Source: Candidatus Omnitrophota bacterium (GTDB lineage Bacteria > Omnitrophota > Gorgyraeia > 1-14-0-20-64-10). Taken from it: DNA of 15,599 nucleotides. Made by a program: the position numbers and the translations under genes. The DNA lies in assembly GCA_023248095.1 (NCBI GenBank), contig JAHFFF010000020.1, forward strand, positions 1 through 15,599, in the 5' to 3' direction. Positions 1 to 7,167 of this stretch are shown in pieces. The stretch's first letter is position 1, and the number at the start of each line of letters is the position of its first letter. Below the pieces are notes generated by a model. The model ran no database searches. It saw only the letters and a program-made list of their open reading frames with translations, and was not told where the DNA came from.

Positions 1-111
1 CGCCGGGGGTCCGGAAATCAACCGGACGTTGGCAGGCACGATCCCCTTACACAGAGCATAGGTGACCGGCCAAGAATTCAAGAATTGGATGTCTCCTACT
101 CTAATTTGCAT
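1..111 (-). CDS. mqnA: Chorismate dehydratase MqnA, N-terminal 37 residues (cut by window edge)
   Basis: MqnA removes water from chorismate to give 3-enolpyruvylbenzoate, the first committed step of futalosine-dependent menaquinone synthesis. The frame opens with ATG at 109-111 and stays open to base 1. It encodes MQIRVGDIQFLNSWPVTYAL, then a stretch ending LISGPPA. The pattern 'I.FLN..P..YAL..GIVP....L..G.PA' is the usual start of MqnA (periplasmic-binding-protein fold; family starts look like 'LG.ISFLN.LP..Y.LE.G'). The start lies inside the end of mqnE (11-base overlap), which suggests translational coupling. The cysteine at residue 21, where relatives usually have a charged residue, is unremarkable. 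Only the first eighth or so of the protein is present. The identification rests on these 37 residues and on mqnE being next door. Confidence 0.85.
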   Translation of the reverse strand, partial: MQIRVGDIQFLNSWPVTYALCKGIVPANVRLISGPPA

Positions 112-1195
112 GGGCAGCTCCGTACAAGCTGTCGATCAGCTTCGGGACGCGGCCCGCGCGTTGGATCATCCAGGTGAGCTCATCCACCGAAGGGGCATCG
201 TAATGGTTGGCCCCCGCGGCCTTGACGATCCGCTCCTCCATGTTGGTGGAACCGACGTCGTCCACTCCGAAATCCAGCGCCACCTGGATCATCTTGGTCC
301 CCACGTAAGTCCACAACAGTTTGATGTGCGGGACGTTGTCCAGCATGAGCCGCGAGATGGCATACACCTTGAGATCCTCGAAGCCGGTCGTCGGCGGGAT
401 ATCCGGGAAGGCCGTTCCCTCGGCATGGTAGGAGAGGGGCACGAAGGCCTGCACCCCTTGCGTCTCATCCTGAAGGGCCCGGATCGCCAACATATGATCG
501 ATCCGCTCCTCCACCGTCTCCACGTGGCCGTACAGCATGGTGGCGTTGGTGGGGACGCCGTTCAAGTGGGCCTGTCGCTGAACCTCGATCCAGCGTTCCC
601 CGGAGATCTTCTCCGGGCAGATGATCTGCCGCACCCGCTTGCCCAGGATCTCCGCCCCGCCGCCCGGCATGCAATCCATGCCGGCCGCCTTCAACCGCTG
701 GAACACCTCATCCACCGAGAGACGGAACAGCTTGGAAAAGAAATCAATCTCCACGGAGGTGAAGGCCTTGACGGTCGCGGCGGGAACAATCCGTTTGAGG
801 GTGCGGAACATTCCCTCGTAATACTCGAACGGCAGCTTGGGATTCAAACCACCGGTGATGTGGAACTCGCGCACCCCCATCTTGCCGGCGGCCTCCGCCT
901 TCTTGGCGATCTCCTCCAGCGAAAAGGTGTAGGCCTCCTTGTGGTCCAGCGGCCGGTAGAAGGCGCACAACCCGCAGGATAGAACGCAGGCGTTGGAGTA
1001 ATTCAGATGGAGCGTGTGGGTGTAGTAGGCGACATCACCGTGCATCCGCTCCCGAACGCAATTGGCCAATTCCCCCAAGGTAAAGAGGTCCGCATCGAAC
1101 AGGCGCATCCCATCTTCCCGGGTCAGCCGCTGACCGGCCTCCACCTTCTCGGCGATGTCCGTGAAATCGCTGCTAATCGCGATCACACCGATCAT
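101..1195 (-). CDS. mqnE: Aminofutalosine synthase MqnE (radical SAM)
   Basis: MqnE is a cytosolic radical-SAM enzyme that adds the adenosyl radical to 3-enolpyruvylbenzoate to form aminofutalosine, the second step of the futalosine menaquinone pathway. With the ATG start used here (364 residues), the 4Fe-4S motif CVLSCGLC places cysteines at 70, 74 and 77, spaced CX3CX2C. FHITGG, the PGGGAEIL block and NATMLYGHVET follow. The last is the MqnE version of a segment that differs in the sister enzyme MqnC. Length is normal for the family. The start is uncertain. GTG at 1211-1213 lies inside a dispersed repeat. ATG at 1193-1195 has no spaced Shine-Dalgarno. GTG at 1184-1186 has AGGA eight bases upstream and would also fit. 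The gene overlaps the 3' end of ubiX and the 5' end of mqnA. Confidence 0.93.
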   Translation of the reverse strand: MIGVIAISSDFTDIAEKVEAGQRLTREDGMRLFDADLFTLGELANCVRERMHGDVAYYTHTLHLNYSNACVLSCGLCAFYRPLDHKEAYTFSLEEIAKKAEAAGKMGVREFHITGGLNPKLPFEYYEGMFRTLKRIVPAATVKAFTSVEIDFFSKLFRLSVDEVFQRLKAAGMDCMPGGGAEILGKRVRQIICPEKISGERWIEVQRQAHLNGVPTNATMLYGHVETVEERIDHMLAIRALQDETQGVQAFVPLSYHAEGTAFPDIPPTTGFEDLKVYAISRLMLDNVPHIKLLWTYVGTKMIQVALDFGVDDVGSTNMEERIVKAAGANHYDAPSVDELTWMIQRAGRVPKLIDSLYGAAHAN

Positions 1196-1817
1196 CCTGA
1201 GCAAGCGGTTCACCCTTCGACTGGCTCAGGGTGAACGGCGCGTCGAAGGACGGCAGGCCTGTCCACCGTTTCGACAGTTGGTGCGGAATCTTCATGAGAT
1301 CCAGCACTCGGCCGACCACGAAATCGACGAGATCGCCGATCTCTTTGGGGGCGTGATAGAAACCGGGAGAGGCCGGCACCACATGCACCCCCGCCTGCGC
1401 GAGGGCCAGCATATTCTGCAGGGTGATCTGCGACAGGGGAGTCTCCCGCGGCACGACGATCAAGGGCCGGCGCTCCTTCAAGGAAACCTCCGCCGCCCGA
1501 TGGATCAGGTTGGAGGAGATGCCGTGCGCGACGGACCCCAGCGTGCCGGTGGAACAGGGGATGATCACCATCCCGGAGGTGGGGAACGATCCGCTGGCCA
1601 AGGGGGAGGCCAGGTCCCGAACATCCTCCTCCCGGTAACCCGCAGCGCCCAGGTGATCCTTCAGATCGCCCGAGCCGAGCTCAACGGCCATCACCTGCCG
1701 GCCCGCGGGGCTGACCACCGCATACGGCTCCAGCCCCTGCGAGATCAAAACCTCCAGTAGACGAATCCCGTAGCAGGAACCTGAAGCGCCGGTGATCGCA
1801 ACGATGGGATGGTTCAT
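1173..1817 (-). CDS. ubiX: UbiX-family flavin prenyltransferase
   Basis: UbiX joins dimethylallyl phosphate to FMN, giving the prenylated flavin needed by UbiD-type decarboxylases; the partner here is probably the UbiD homologue at 7133-8572. The ATG at 1815-1817 gives 214 residues. The FMN-binding loop ITGASGS is at residues 8-14, followed by PCSTGTLG, NLIHRAAEV and VPRETPLS, all typical of the family. AAGGTAA lies seven bases before the ATG and supports this start over the upstream extension, which overlaps ubiA and has no homology. The family normally ends near the SKRW segment. Residues from about 188 onward (LPSFDAPFTLSQSKGE...) are encoded by the dispersed repeat and look like read-through, not a domain. 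The gene ends inside mqnE. The context points to a role in menaquinone rather than ubiquinone synthesis. Confidence 0.93.
   Translation of the reverse strand: MNHPIVAITGASGSCYGIRLLEVLISQGLEPYAVVSPAGRQVMAVELGSGDLKDHLGAAGYREEDVRDLASPLASGSFPTSGMVIIPCSTGTLGSVAHGISSNLIHRAAEVSLKERRPLIVVPRETPLSQITLQNMLALAQAGVHVVPASPGFYHAPKEIGDLVDFVVGRVLDLMKIPHQLSKRWTGLPSFDAPFTLSQSKGEPLAQDDRCDRD
1208..1236. repeat. Dispersed palindromic repeat, copy 1
   Basis: GTTCACCCT at 1208-1216 and AGGGTGAAC at 1228-1236 are perfect inverted arms around an 11-base loop. The plus-strand unit CCTTCGAC...CTCAGGGTGAAC (1214-1236) matches the reverse complement of 13181-13203 at 20 of 23 positions. Cores of this kind recur many times in genomes of some uncultivated bacteria, where they are read in several frames (recalled, not checked here). 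This copy sits at the ubiX-mqnE junction. It is read through by the ubiX frame and contains the most upstream possible mqnE start. Confidence 0.75.
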
Positions 1818-1825
1818 GGCAATGG

Positions 1826-2680
1826 TTACCTTGGGAATTTCAGGTCGATCAGCGTGAAGAGAAACAGGGACACGCTCACCCACCCATTGACGGTAAAAAA
1901 GGCCCGGTTGATCCGATCCAGTCTGGCCGGACGAACCAAGCGGTGCTCGTACAACAGAAGTCCCGCCACCAGGATCAACCCCACCCAGAACCATCGTCCC
2001 AAATCTGTGATCACCCCGAACCATGCGAAGCTCATAACGGCTAAAAAGTGACACAGGCTGGCGACGTTCAGGGAAGGTTTTAATCCAAAGGTCCGTGGAA
2101 TCGAATATACGCCGTGCCTTCGATCAAAGTCAAGATCTAACAAGGCGTAGAGGATATCGAAACCGGCCACCCACATCAGAACGCCATAGAATAGAGGAAG
2201 CAGGCTCCGGTCCCAGTGCCCCGTCACCGCGAACCACCCCCCCACCGGCGCAAGCCCAAGCACCGCACCCAGCCCGAAGTGGCAGGCCCAGGTGAACCGC
2301 TTCAGGTGTGGATAGAGGAACATCAGCCCCAACGCCAGCGGCGCCAGGCTCAGGCAAAGCCGGTTCAACTGGGAGGCGGCGAGGAAGAGCAGCCCGCTCG
2401 CTGAGAGGGTGAGCACAATCAGCAGCGGAGGCTTCACGCGCCCCGAGGGAACCGGCCAGTTCTTGGTGCGGGGATTGAGCCGGTCCAGCGGCAGGTCGAT
2501 CAGCCGGTTCAGGGCCATTCCCGCGGTCCGTGCCCCCACCATCGCCAACGTCACCCACCCGACCGTTCTCCATGCCGGGTTTCCATGCGCCGCCACCCAC
2601 AATCCCAGGTAGGCAAACGGCAGCGCGAAGATCGTGTGCTCCAGCTTGATCGCCTCTGCTAACTCGCTCAACTTACTCAT
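1826..2680 (-). CDS. mqnP: UbiA-family polyprenyltransferase (MqnP type)
   Basis: This is an integral membrane aromatic prenyltransferase. In the futalosine pathway this family (MqnP) attaches the polyprenyl tail to the dihydroxynaphthoate ring. The 284-residue protein has about eight hydrophobic segments and both Asp-rich, Mg-diphosphate-binding motifs: NRLIDLPLDRLNPRT (N58, D62, D66) and YALLDLDFDRRHGVYSIP (D182, D186). Length and motif spacing fit the family. The start is ATG at 2678-2680, which overlaps the stop of the upstream TPR gene as ATGAGTAA. A 29-residue upstream extension is only that gene's sequence in another frame. The next gene, ubiX, begins eight bases after the stop. The position between glycosyltransferases and ubiX/mqnE argues for naphthoate as acceptor; the sequence alone cannot exclude hydroxybenzoate. 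Confidence 0.92.
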   Translation of the reverse strand: MSKLSELAEAIKLEHTIFALPFAYLGLWVAAHGNPAWRTVGWVTLAMVGARTAGMALNRLIDLPLDRLNPRTKNWPVPSGRVKPPLLIVLTLSASGLLFLAASQLNRLCLSLAPLALGLMFLYPHLKRFTWACHFGLGAVLGLAPVGGWFAVTGHWDRSLLPLFYGVLMWVAGFDILYALLDLDFDRRHGVYSIPRTFGLKPSLNVASLCHFLAVMSFAWFGVITDLGRWFWVGLILVAGLLLYEHRLVRPARLDRINRAFFTVNGWVSVSLFLFTLIDLKFPR

Positions 2681-4277
2681 CCTTTTTTCTACCCAGCATC
2701 CCCAAAGCAACCCCCAGGTTGTAATGAGCGCTGGGGTTGTCCGGCTGAAGCCGAAGTGCTTCCTCAAATTCTTTTATTGCCTCCTCTAATCTTCCCATCT
2801 GCCCGTAGGCCGCGCCCAGATTGTTGTGCACATCCTGGGAGTTGGGATCCAGCCTTAAGGCCTCTCGATACGCTTCGATCGCTTCCTCCATCTTTTTCTG
2901 CCGAGCCAAGGCTGCGCCTAAGCTGTTGTAGGCTTGCACAAAATCCGCCTTAAGCTGGGTCGCCTGCCGGTAATGGGCGATCGCCTCCTCCAGCCTCCCC
3001 TCCCGCTCCAAAGCCCTTCCCAGATTGTGTTGCGCTCTCCAGTTCTCCGGTCTCTTGCCGACCGTATCCTGCCAGAGGGTAACTTCAGTTTTGTAGTCGA
3101 GGTTGCGCCGGATCGTCATGGCGGAGAACCCACCCGCCCCAAGTATCAACATCCCCGTTGCAACCGCTCGCGCCGTCGTCCCCCAGGAACCGAACACCCG
3201 CTTCAGAACCTCATAGCCGGCTACCACCACTCCCATCAACACCGCGATCAGGGGCAGGTACATCCGGTGCTCAAAGGCGCAGTCGGCGAGTGGAGAGAAA
3301 CTGGATGTGGGCGCCAGAATCCCAAAGAACCAAGCGCCTAAAAATCCCGCCGCCCAGCCCCGCCGGAGCGCAAAGACAGTCGCACCCAGCAAACTCCCGA
3401 CCACCAACCCCGGGAAAAGAACAGCCCCCGTCCCGTGAACAACCGGCCAGTTGTAGTCGAAGACCAGCGGCTGAGGCCAGAAGGAAAGACGCAAGTAATG
3501 CAGGATCACCTCCATCTGCGTAAAGGCATAGGAAATGGGTGTTATCCCCGGCACTTGAAAACCCACGGAAATCTCATTCGTTTGGTGGAAGGGAAACCAA
3601 GTCCAGATCAGGACCCCATAGCTCACGATCAATCCCCCATACAGCTTCCCTCGCCGCCTCAGCAACTCCTTCCATGATTCCGCCAGGAACAATCCGTCGT
3701 ATAGAAACACCATCAGCGGCGCCGTCATCATGATGGTTTTGGTTCCCATCCCCAGGGCGCAACAAAAAACCGCTCCGGTCTCCCAGAAAACCCTCCGGGG
3801 CTCGGCAGCCGCGCGGATCACGCAGTATAAGGTTGAGAGATAGAGGAACCCCATGAGGGACTCTGCGCGCTGGATCACATACGTCACAGCCTGGGTATTC
3901 AAGGGATGGACTACCCAGAGAAGGCCTACCGCGCCGGCAAGAGAAGCTGCCGCATTCCCGTACCGATCTTTTAACCGGCGAGTCAGCAGGGTCCTCCGGA
4001 CCAGACCAAAAAGCACACAAGCTGCACCCAGATGGATCGCTAAATTAACGAGGTGGTAGCCGAAGACATTCAATCCCCCCAGGGCATAATTCACCGCAAA
4101 GGTGAGGTCCGACACGGGCCGGAAGGATTTCGAGAGTATTTCCCCAATCGGCCGGAGGTGATGAAGCAGGGGTTCATCCACGAGGTGCAGGCGGTCATCG
4201 AACACGAACGGGCCCCAAAGGCTGTTCCCGTAGGCCAGCAACCCCGCCGCCAGGATGAAGACCGGCCAGGGGTTCAT
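2673..4277 (-). CDS. Multi-spanning GT-C-like membrane protein with C-terminal TPR repeats
   Basis: The 534-residue protein has two parts. Residues 1 to about 400 hold roughly ten hydrophobic segments. The first extracytoplasmic loop contains FVFDDR (24-29), followed by RPVSDLTFAVNYALGG and GYHLVNLAIHL. This resembles lipid-linked-sugar GT-C glycosyltransferases and TMTC-type TPR O-mannosyltransferases, where an acidic residue in that loop is catalytic. Residues 409-534 are about 3.5 TPR units (NLG.AL...GR.EEAI..Y..AL.L.P), probably a protein-docking surface. Donor and acceptor cannot be read from the sequence; attachment of glycan to an exported protein or lipid is an inference. The start ATG overlaps the previous stop as ATGA, and the stop overlaps the mqnP start by eight bases. 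The TPR tail resembles that of the preceding gene, especially at the last 30 residues. Confidence 0.85.
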   Translation of the reverse strand: MNPWPVFILAAGLLAYGNSLWGPFVFDDRLHLVDEPLLHHLRPIGEILSKSFRPVSDLTFAVNYALGGLNVFGYHLVNLAIHLGAACVLFGLVRRTLLTRRLKDRYGNAAASLAGAVGLLWVVHPLNTQAVTYVIQRAESLMGFLYLSTLYCVIRAAAEPRRVFWETGAVFCCALGMGTKTIMMTAPLMVFLYDGLFLAESWKELLRRRGKLYGGLIVSYGVLIWTWFPFHQTNEISVGFQVPGITPISYAFTQMEVILHYLRLSFWPQPLVFDYNWPVVHGTGAVLFPGLVVGSLLGATVFALRRGWAAGFLGAWFFGILAPTSSFSPLADCAFEHRMYLPLIAVLMGVVVAGYEVLKRVFGSWGTTARAVATGMLILGAGGFSAMTIRRNLDYKTEVTLWQDTVGKRPENWRAQHNLGRALEREGRLEEAIAHYRQATQLKADFVQAYNSLGAALARQKKMEEAIEAYREALRLDPNSQDVHNNLGAAYGQMGRLEEAIKEFEEALRLQPDNPSAHYNLGVALGMLGRKKDE

Positions 4278-6043
4278 TGGGTTTGCTCTTTCCTTCTCAA
4301 CATTTCCAAAACCATCCCCAGGTTGTAGCGGGCCTCCGCATCGTCAGGCTGAATCCTGAGGGCCTCTTCGAACATTGCCTTCGCCTCTTCCACCCTTCCC
4401 AACCCTCCCAAGGCATGACCTAAGTTGGTCAGCACCCTCACATTACCCGGCGAGATCTTCAGCGCCTCCTCAAACCCCTTAGCTGCCTCAGCATAACAGG
4501 AAAAGGCTTCATCGGACCTCCCCAGCTCCGCTAATACTTCTGCCCGACGCAACCAATAGATAGGACGCACGAATTGGTACCCCGCCACAACTTCATTTGC
4601 CTTGGAAAGGTGACATGCCATGCCATAATTCTCGCTGGCCTTCTGCAACAAGACCTCTCTTTGAGGGCTTGGCTTCCCTTGGGCTTGGCTTCTGTATGCC
4701 GAAGCCAGATTCCCATAGTCGATGCTTCGGATGCGGTAACCCATATATCTCTCGATGATCTTCTGATCAGGCCTCATCCAAAAACCCAGGAACCCTAGGA
4801 AACAAAAGGCGAAAAACAGGGCCCGCCATCTCTTAGCCCTCCATTGATAGAAAAGCCAAACAGAGGCGTAGCCTGCGGCCAAAATGAAATACGGAACGCT
4901 GGGGATTCGGTACCGGCCCAGGACGTGAACCAGGATGACCGATAGGCTGAGGATTGCCGAAAATCCATAAAGCCATCGACTTCCATCGTATCGACCTGCC
5001 ATGAGGAACAACCCAAGTAGAGCGAAGGGACCGATCAACGAAAAATCCAATCCAATCTTAAGTGCCATCGTTTTCTCTCGAAACAGGTCAAAGTTGAGGC
5101 CTTGAGGGATTTCGTATCCGTTAAAAAACATTTTGATCTTGTTGGAATAAAGATCGAGATATTGCTTAGGATACAGGCGGATATGTTCGAGGAAGATTTT
5201 GGCGGCTTTTGCAATACTGCCCTGGCTTTCCTCTAGGAGCGTCTTCTCGGTCTCCAGACCTCCTAAGCCGACCCCGGAAGAATCAGGGGCGTTGCCTTGC
5301 CAGAAAACCTCCAGGCCTTGACTGGAGATGACAAATTCCCCCCCTACGGCTAAGTTGCGCAGCATCAGAGGCAAAACCAGTATGGCCATCCCAAGAAGGA
5401 AAAGCAGCACCCCCCTGATCCTCCCCTGATTCCTCCTCGACTTGCCCACCACCAACCCCGGCACAATGAACAAAGGCAGGGCGTTGGGTTGGACAACCGT
5501 GGACAGGCCCATCATCCCCCCAGCGCAAAGGAGATCCTTCATCCTCCCCTTTTTCCATCCCCTCAAGAGGAAGTAAAAACCAAAGAGGCTACTGTAGGTA
5601 ATGACGCAAGAACGCAGTACCTGGCACTCGTAGAAGATGAATGGAGCATACACCGCTGCGATGGCCGCCGACACAAGCCCGACCGCGCGATCTTCAAACA
5701 GCAGGCACGCAGACCGATACAGGATGTAGACAGCCATCAGTCCCAAGAGAATTTGAAAGATGAACACGGTGTTGATCGTCTGTGGGAAAAAGGTGAAGAG
5801 TGCCGCAATCAGATATGAATAGCCCGGAGAGTAGAACGTTGCGTGAGAGCCAAGCCAATTCCCCCTGACAAACTCTAGCGCAAGCGACATGAAACGATAC
5901 TCGTCAAAGGTGCTGTGCTGAGTCACAAAATACGGCAGGGGATTTCCCTGAAGTTCGATCAGATACCAGAACCTTAAGAACGCGGCGGTAAGGAGAACGC
6001 CCCCCAAGGTGATTTTCACTGATGCGCGTTTATAATCTAACAT
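4274..6043 (-). CDS. GT-C / PMT-like membrane glycosyltransferase with C-terminal TPR tail
   Basis: This 589-residue protein has a long multi-spanning region followed by TPR repeats. The first loop after the N-terminal membrane segment carries TFDEYRF (residues 45-51). It is followed by FYSPGYSYLIAALF (70-83), a layout seen in the ArnT/PMT_2 group of polyprenyl-phosphate-sugar transferases, where an acidic residue in this loop is catalytic. The C-terminal 90 or so residues contain at least two clear TPR units (NLGHALGGLGRVEEA..., EEALRIQPDDAEARYNLG). The ATG at 6041-6043 was chosen because it starts just before the first membrane segment and lies beyond the preceding gene; AAGG lies upstream. 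A start at 6124 would overlap that gene by 43 bases. The stop overlaps the next ATG as ATGA. Substrate is not predictable. AT content looks higher than in the quinone genes. Confidence 0.85.
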   Translation of the reverse strand: MLDYKRASVKITLGGVLLTAAFLRFWYLIELQGNPLPYFVTQHSTFDEYRFMSLALEFVRGNWLGSHATFYSPGYSYLIAALFTFFPQTINTVFIFQILLGLMAVYILYRSACLLFEDRAVGLVSAAIAAVYAPFIFYECQVLRSCVITYSSLFGFYFLLRGWKKGRMKDLLCAGGMMGLSTVVQPNALPLFIVPGLVVGKSRRNQGRIRGVLLFLLGMAILVLPLMLRNLAVGGEFVISSQGLEVFWQGNAPDSSGVGLGGLETEKTLLEESQGSIAKAAKIFLEHIRLYPKQYLDLYSNKIKMFFNGYEIPQGLNFDLFREKTMALKIGLDFSLIGPFALLGLFLMAGRYDGSRWLYGFSAILSLSVILVHVLGRYRIPSVPYFILAAGYASVWLFYQWRAKRWRALFFAFCFLGFLGFWMRPDQKIIERYMGYRIRSIDYGNLASAYRSQAQGKPSPQREVLLQKASENYGMACHLSKANEVVAGYQFVRPIYWLRRAEVLAELGRSDEAFSCYAEAAKGFEEALKISPGNVRVLTNLGHALGGLGRVEEAKAMFEEALRIQPDDAEARYNLGMVLEMLRRKEQTQ

Positions 6044-6081
6044 AGGGGCCTTGCCGAGAGATCGGGATGCTGCTGCCTCCC

Positions 6082-7167
6082 TTACCAGACAATGAAAAAC
6101 CGAATGGCGTTCCAGTAGAGCCAAATAAGGGGATTGACGATGAGATGGAAGGGGACGGATCGAATCTCCGCAAAGATGATACGCCCCGAGAAACTGCGGA
6201 CAAAATCTGCATCCCTTTGAGTGCGGAAGAGGGAGATTCCCCGCCGGCGATCGAGGATGAACCTCCAGGTTTTGGGCCGCAGGAAGTACCGGATCACTCG
6301 GACCATAACCTTTGCCTTCCCGCGCAAGCTGAAGTAAATAACAGCCCCCACTTCAAAGAGAAGCAAACCCGGAAGCATCAGGAGAAGCGTTTTCCATTTC
6401 TCCAACGCGAAAAGGGTCAGCAGGCGGTTGCGTTCCACATAATAGATGGCATTCAGGATGCTCTGGAAATCGTATTTATGGTGGCAGATCGACTTTTCTG
6501 CCAGGCCCACCCGATAGCCGGCGAGCCTCGCGCGCCAGCAAAACTCCAGGTCGTCGCCGTACAGGAAATACTCCTCACAGAAAAGACCGACCTTTTCAAA
6601 AACCTCCCTCTTGACCAGCATGGAAGCGCCGCTGGCAAAATCGATCTTGGGGTATTGGAAAGTCGTGGAATCCTCCACCCCATAGCCGTTACAGTAGCCG
6701 TAACCGAGAAACTGGATTCGGTTCCCCAGGGAGTTGATCTTCTTCGTCCCGTGAAGAAGGATCTTCGATTGAAGGATGTGGAGTTCCTGCTTCTGTTGCG
6801 CTTCATCGACTAGATGTCTCAGCCAATCCCGGTCGAGAACGGTATCCATGTTGAGCGTGACGAAGTAATCGAAACCTTCTTTTATGGCGGCCCGGACAGC
6901 GATGTTGTTTCCACCCGCCCAACCCAGGTTTTCCGGATGGGAAAGGATCCGTGCCTCAGGAGCAATCTTGGCGAGATAAGACCGGCTTCCCTCCGTGGAC
7001 CCATTGTCCACGATGAATACCTGAAACAACTGCTTGGGATAACTTTGGGCGCGGAGGCTTTCGTAGCATGGAAGGAAATGTCTTTCCGCGTAGTCCTTGT
7101 AGTTGACGAGGACGACGGCGACCTTGGGGGAATTAGAGATTGTATTCGGACCAGCGGCGGGTGACAA
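6082..7167 (-). CDS. GT2-family glycosyltransferase
   Basis: This is a GT-A-fold, family 2 glycosyltransferase of the WcaA/rhamnosyltransferase-like type, likely adding a sugar to a lipid-linked glycan at the inner face of the membrane. Visible motifs are the N-terminal strand VAVVLVNYKD (16-25), VDNGSTEGS (53-61), NPENLGWAGGNN-like HPENLGWAGGNN (77-88), NMDTVL (106-111) in the DXD position, and YGDDLEFCWRARLAGYRV (203-220), which carries the acceptor-site acidic residues. Near 258-282 there is a hydrophobic stretch (LLLMLPGLLLFEVGAVIYF) that may anchor it. The 361-residue length is normal. The only usable start is TTG at 7165-7167, with AGG nine bases before it, inside the end of ubiD (35-base overlap). 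No ATG or GTG lies between there and the conserved region. It begins a three-gene glycan cassette. Confidence 0.9.
   Translation of the reverse strand: MSPAAGPNTISNSPKVAVVLVNYKDYAERHFLPCYESLRAQSYPKQLFQVFIVDNGSTEGSRSYLAKIAPEARILSHPENLGWAGGNNIAVRAAIKEGFDYFVTLNMDTVLDRDWLRHLVDEAQQKQELHILQSKILLHGTKKINSLGNRIQFLGYGYCNGYGVEDSTTFQYPKIDFASGASMLVKREVFEKVGLFCEEYFLYGDDLEFCWRARLAGYRVGLAEKSICHHKYDFQSILNAIYYVERNRLLTLFALEKWKTLLLMLPGLLLFEVGAVIYFSLRGKAKVMVRVIRYFLRPKTWRFILDRRRGISLFRTQRDADFVRSFSGRIIFAEIRSVPFHLIVNPLIWLYWNAIRFFIVW

Noticed and set aside
62..982. Long plus-strand open frame of 306 codons
   Set aside because: It lies antisense to mqnE. Its translation is rich in His, Gly, Leu and Arg with no motif, as expected of a shadow of a GC-rich gene, while the minus strand has clear radical-SAM motifs.
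1826..2767. Longer UbiA start at 2767
   Set aside because: The extra 29 residues are the TPR gene read in another frame. The ATG at 2678-2680 overlaps the upstream stop and begins at the family N-terminus.
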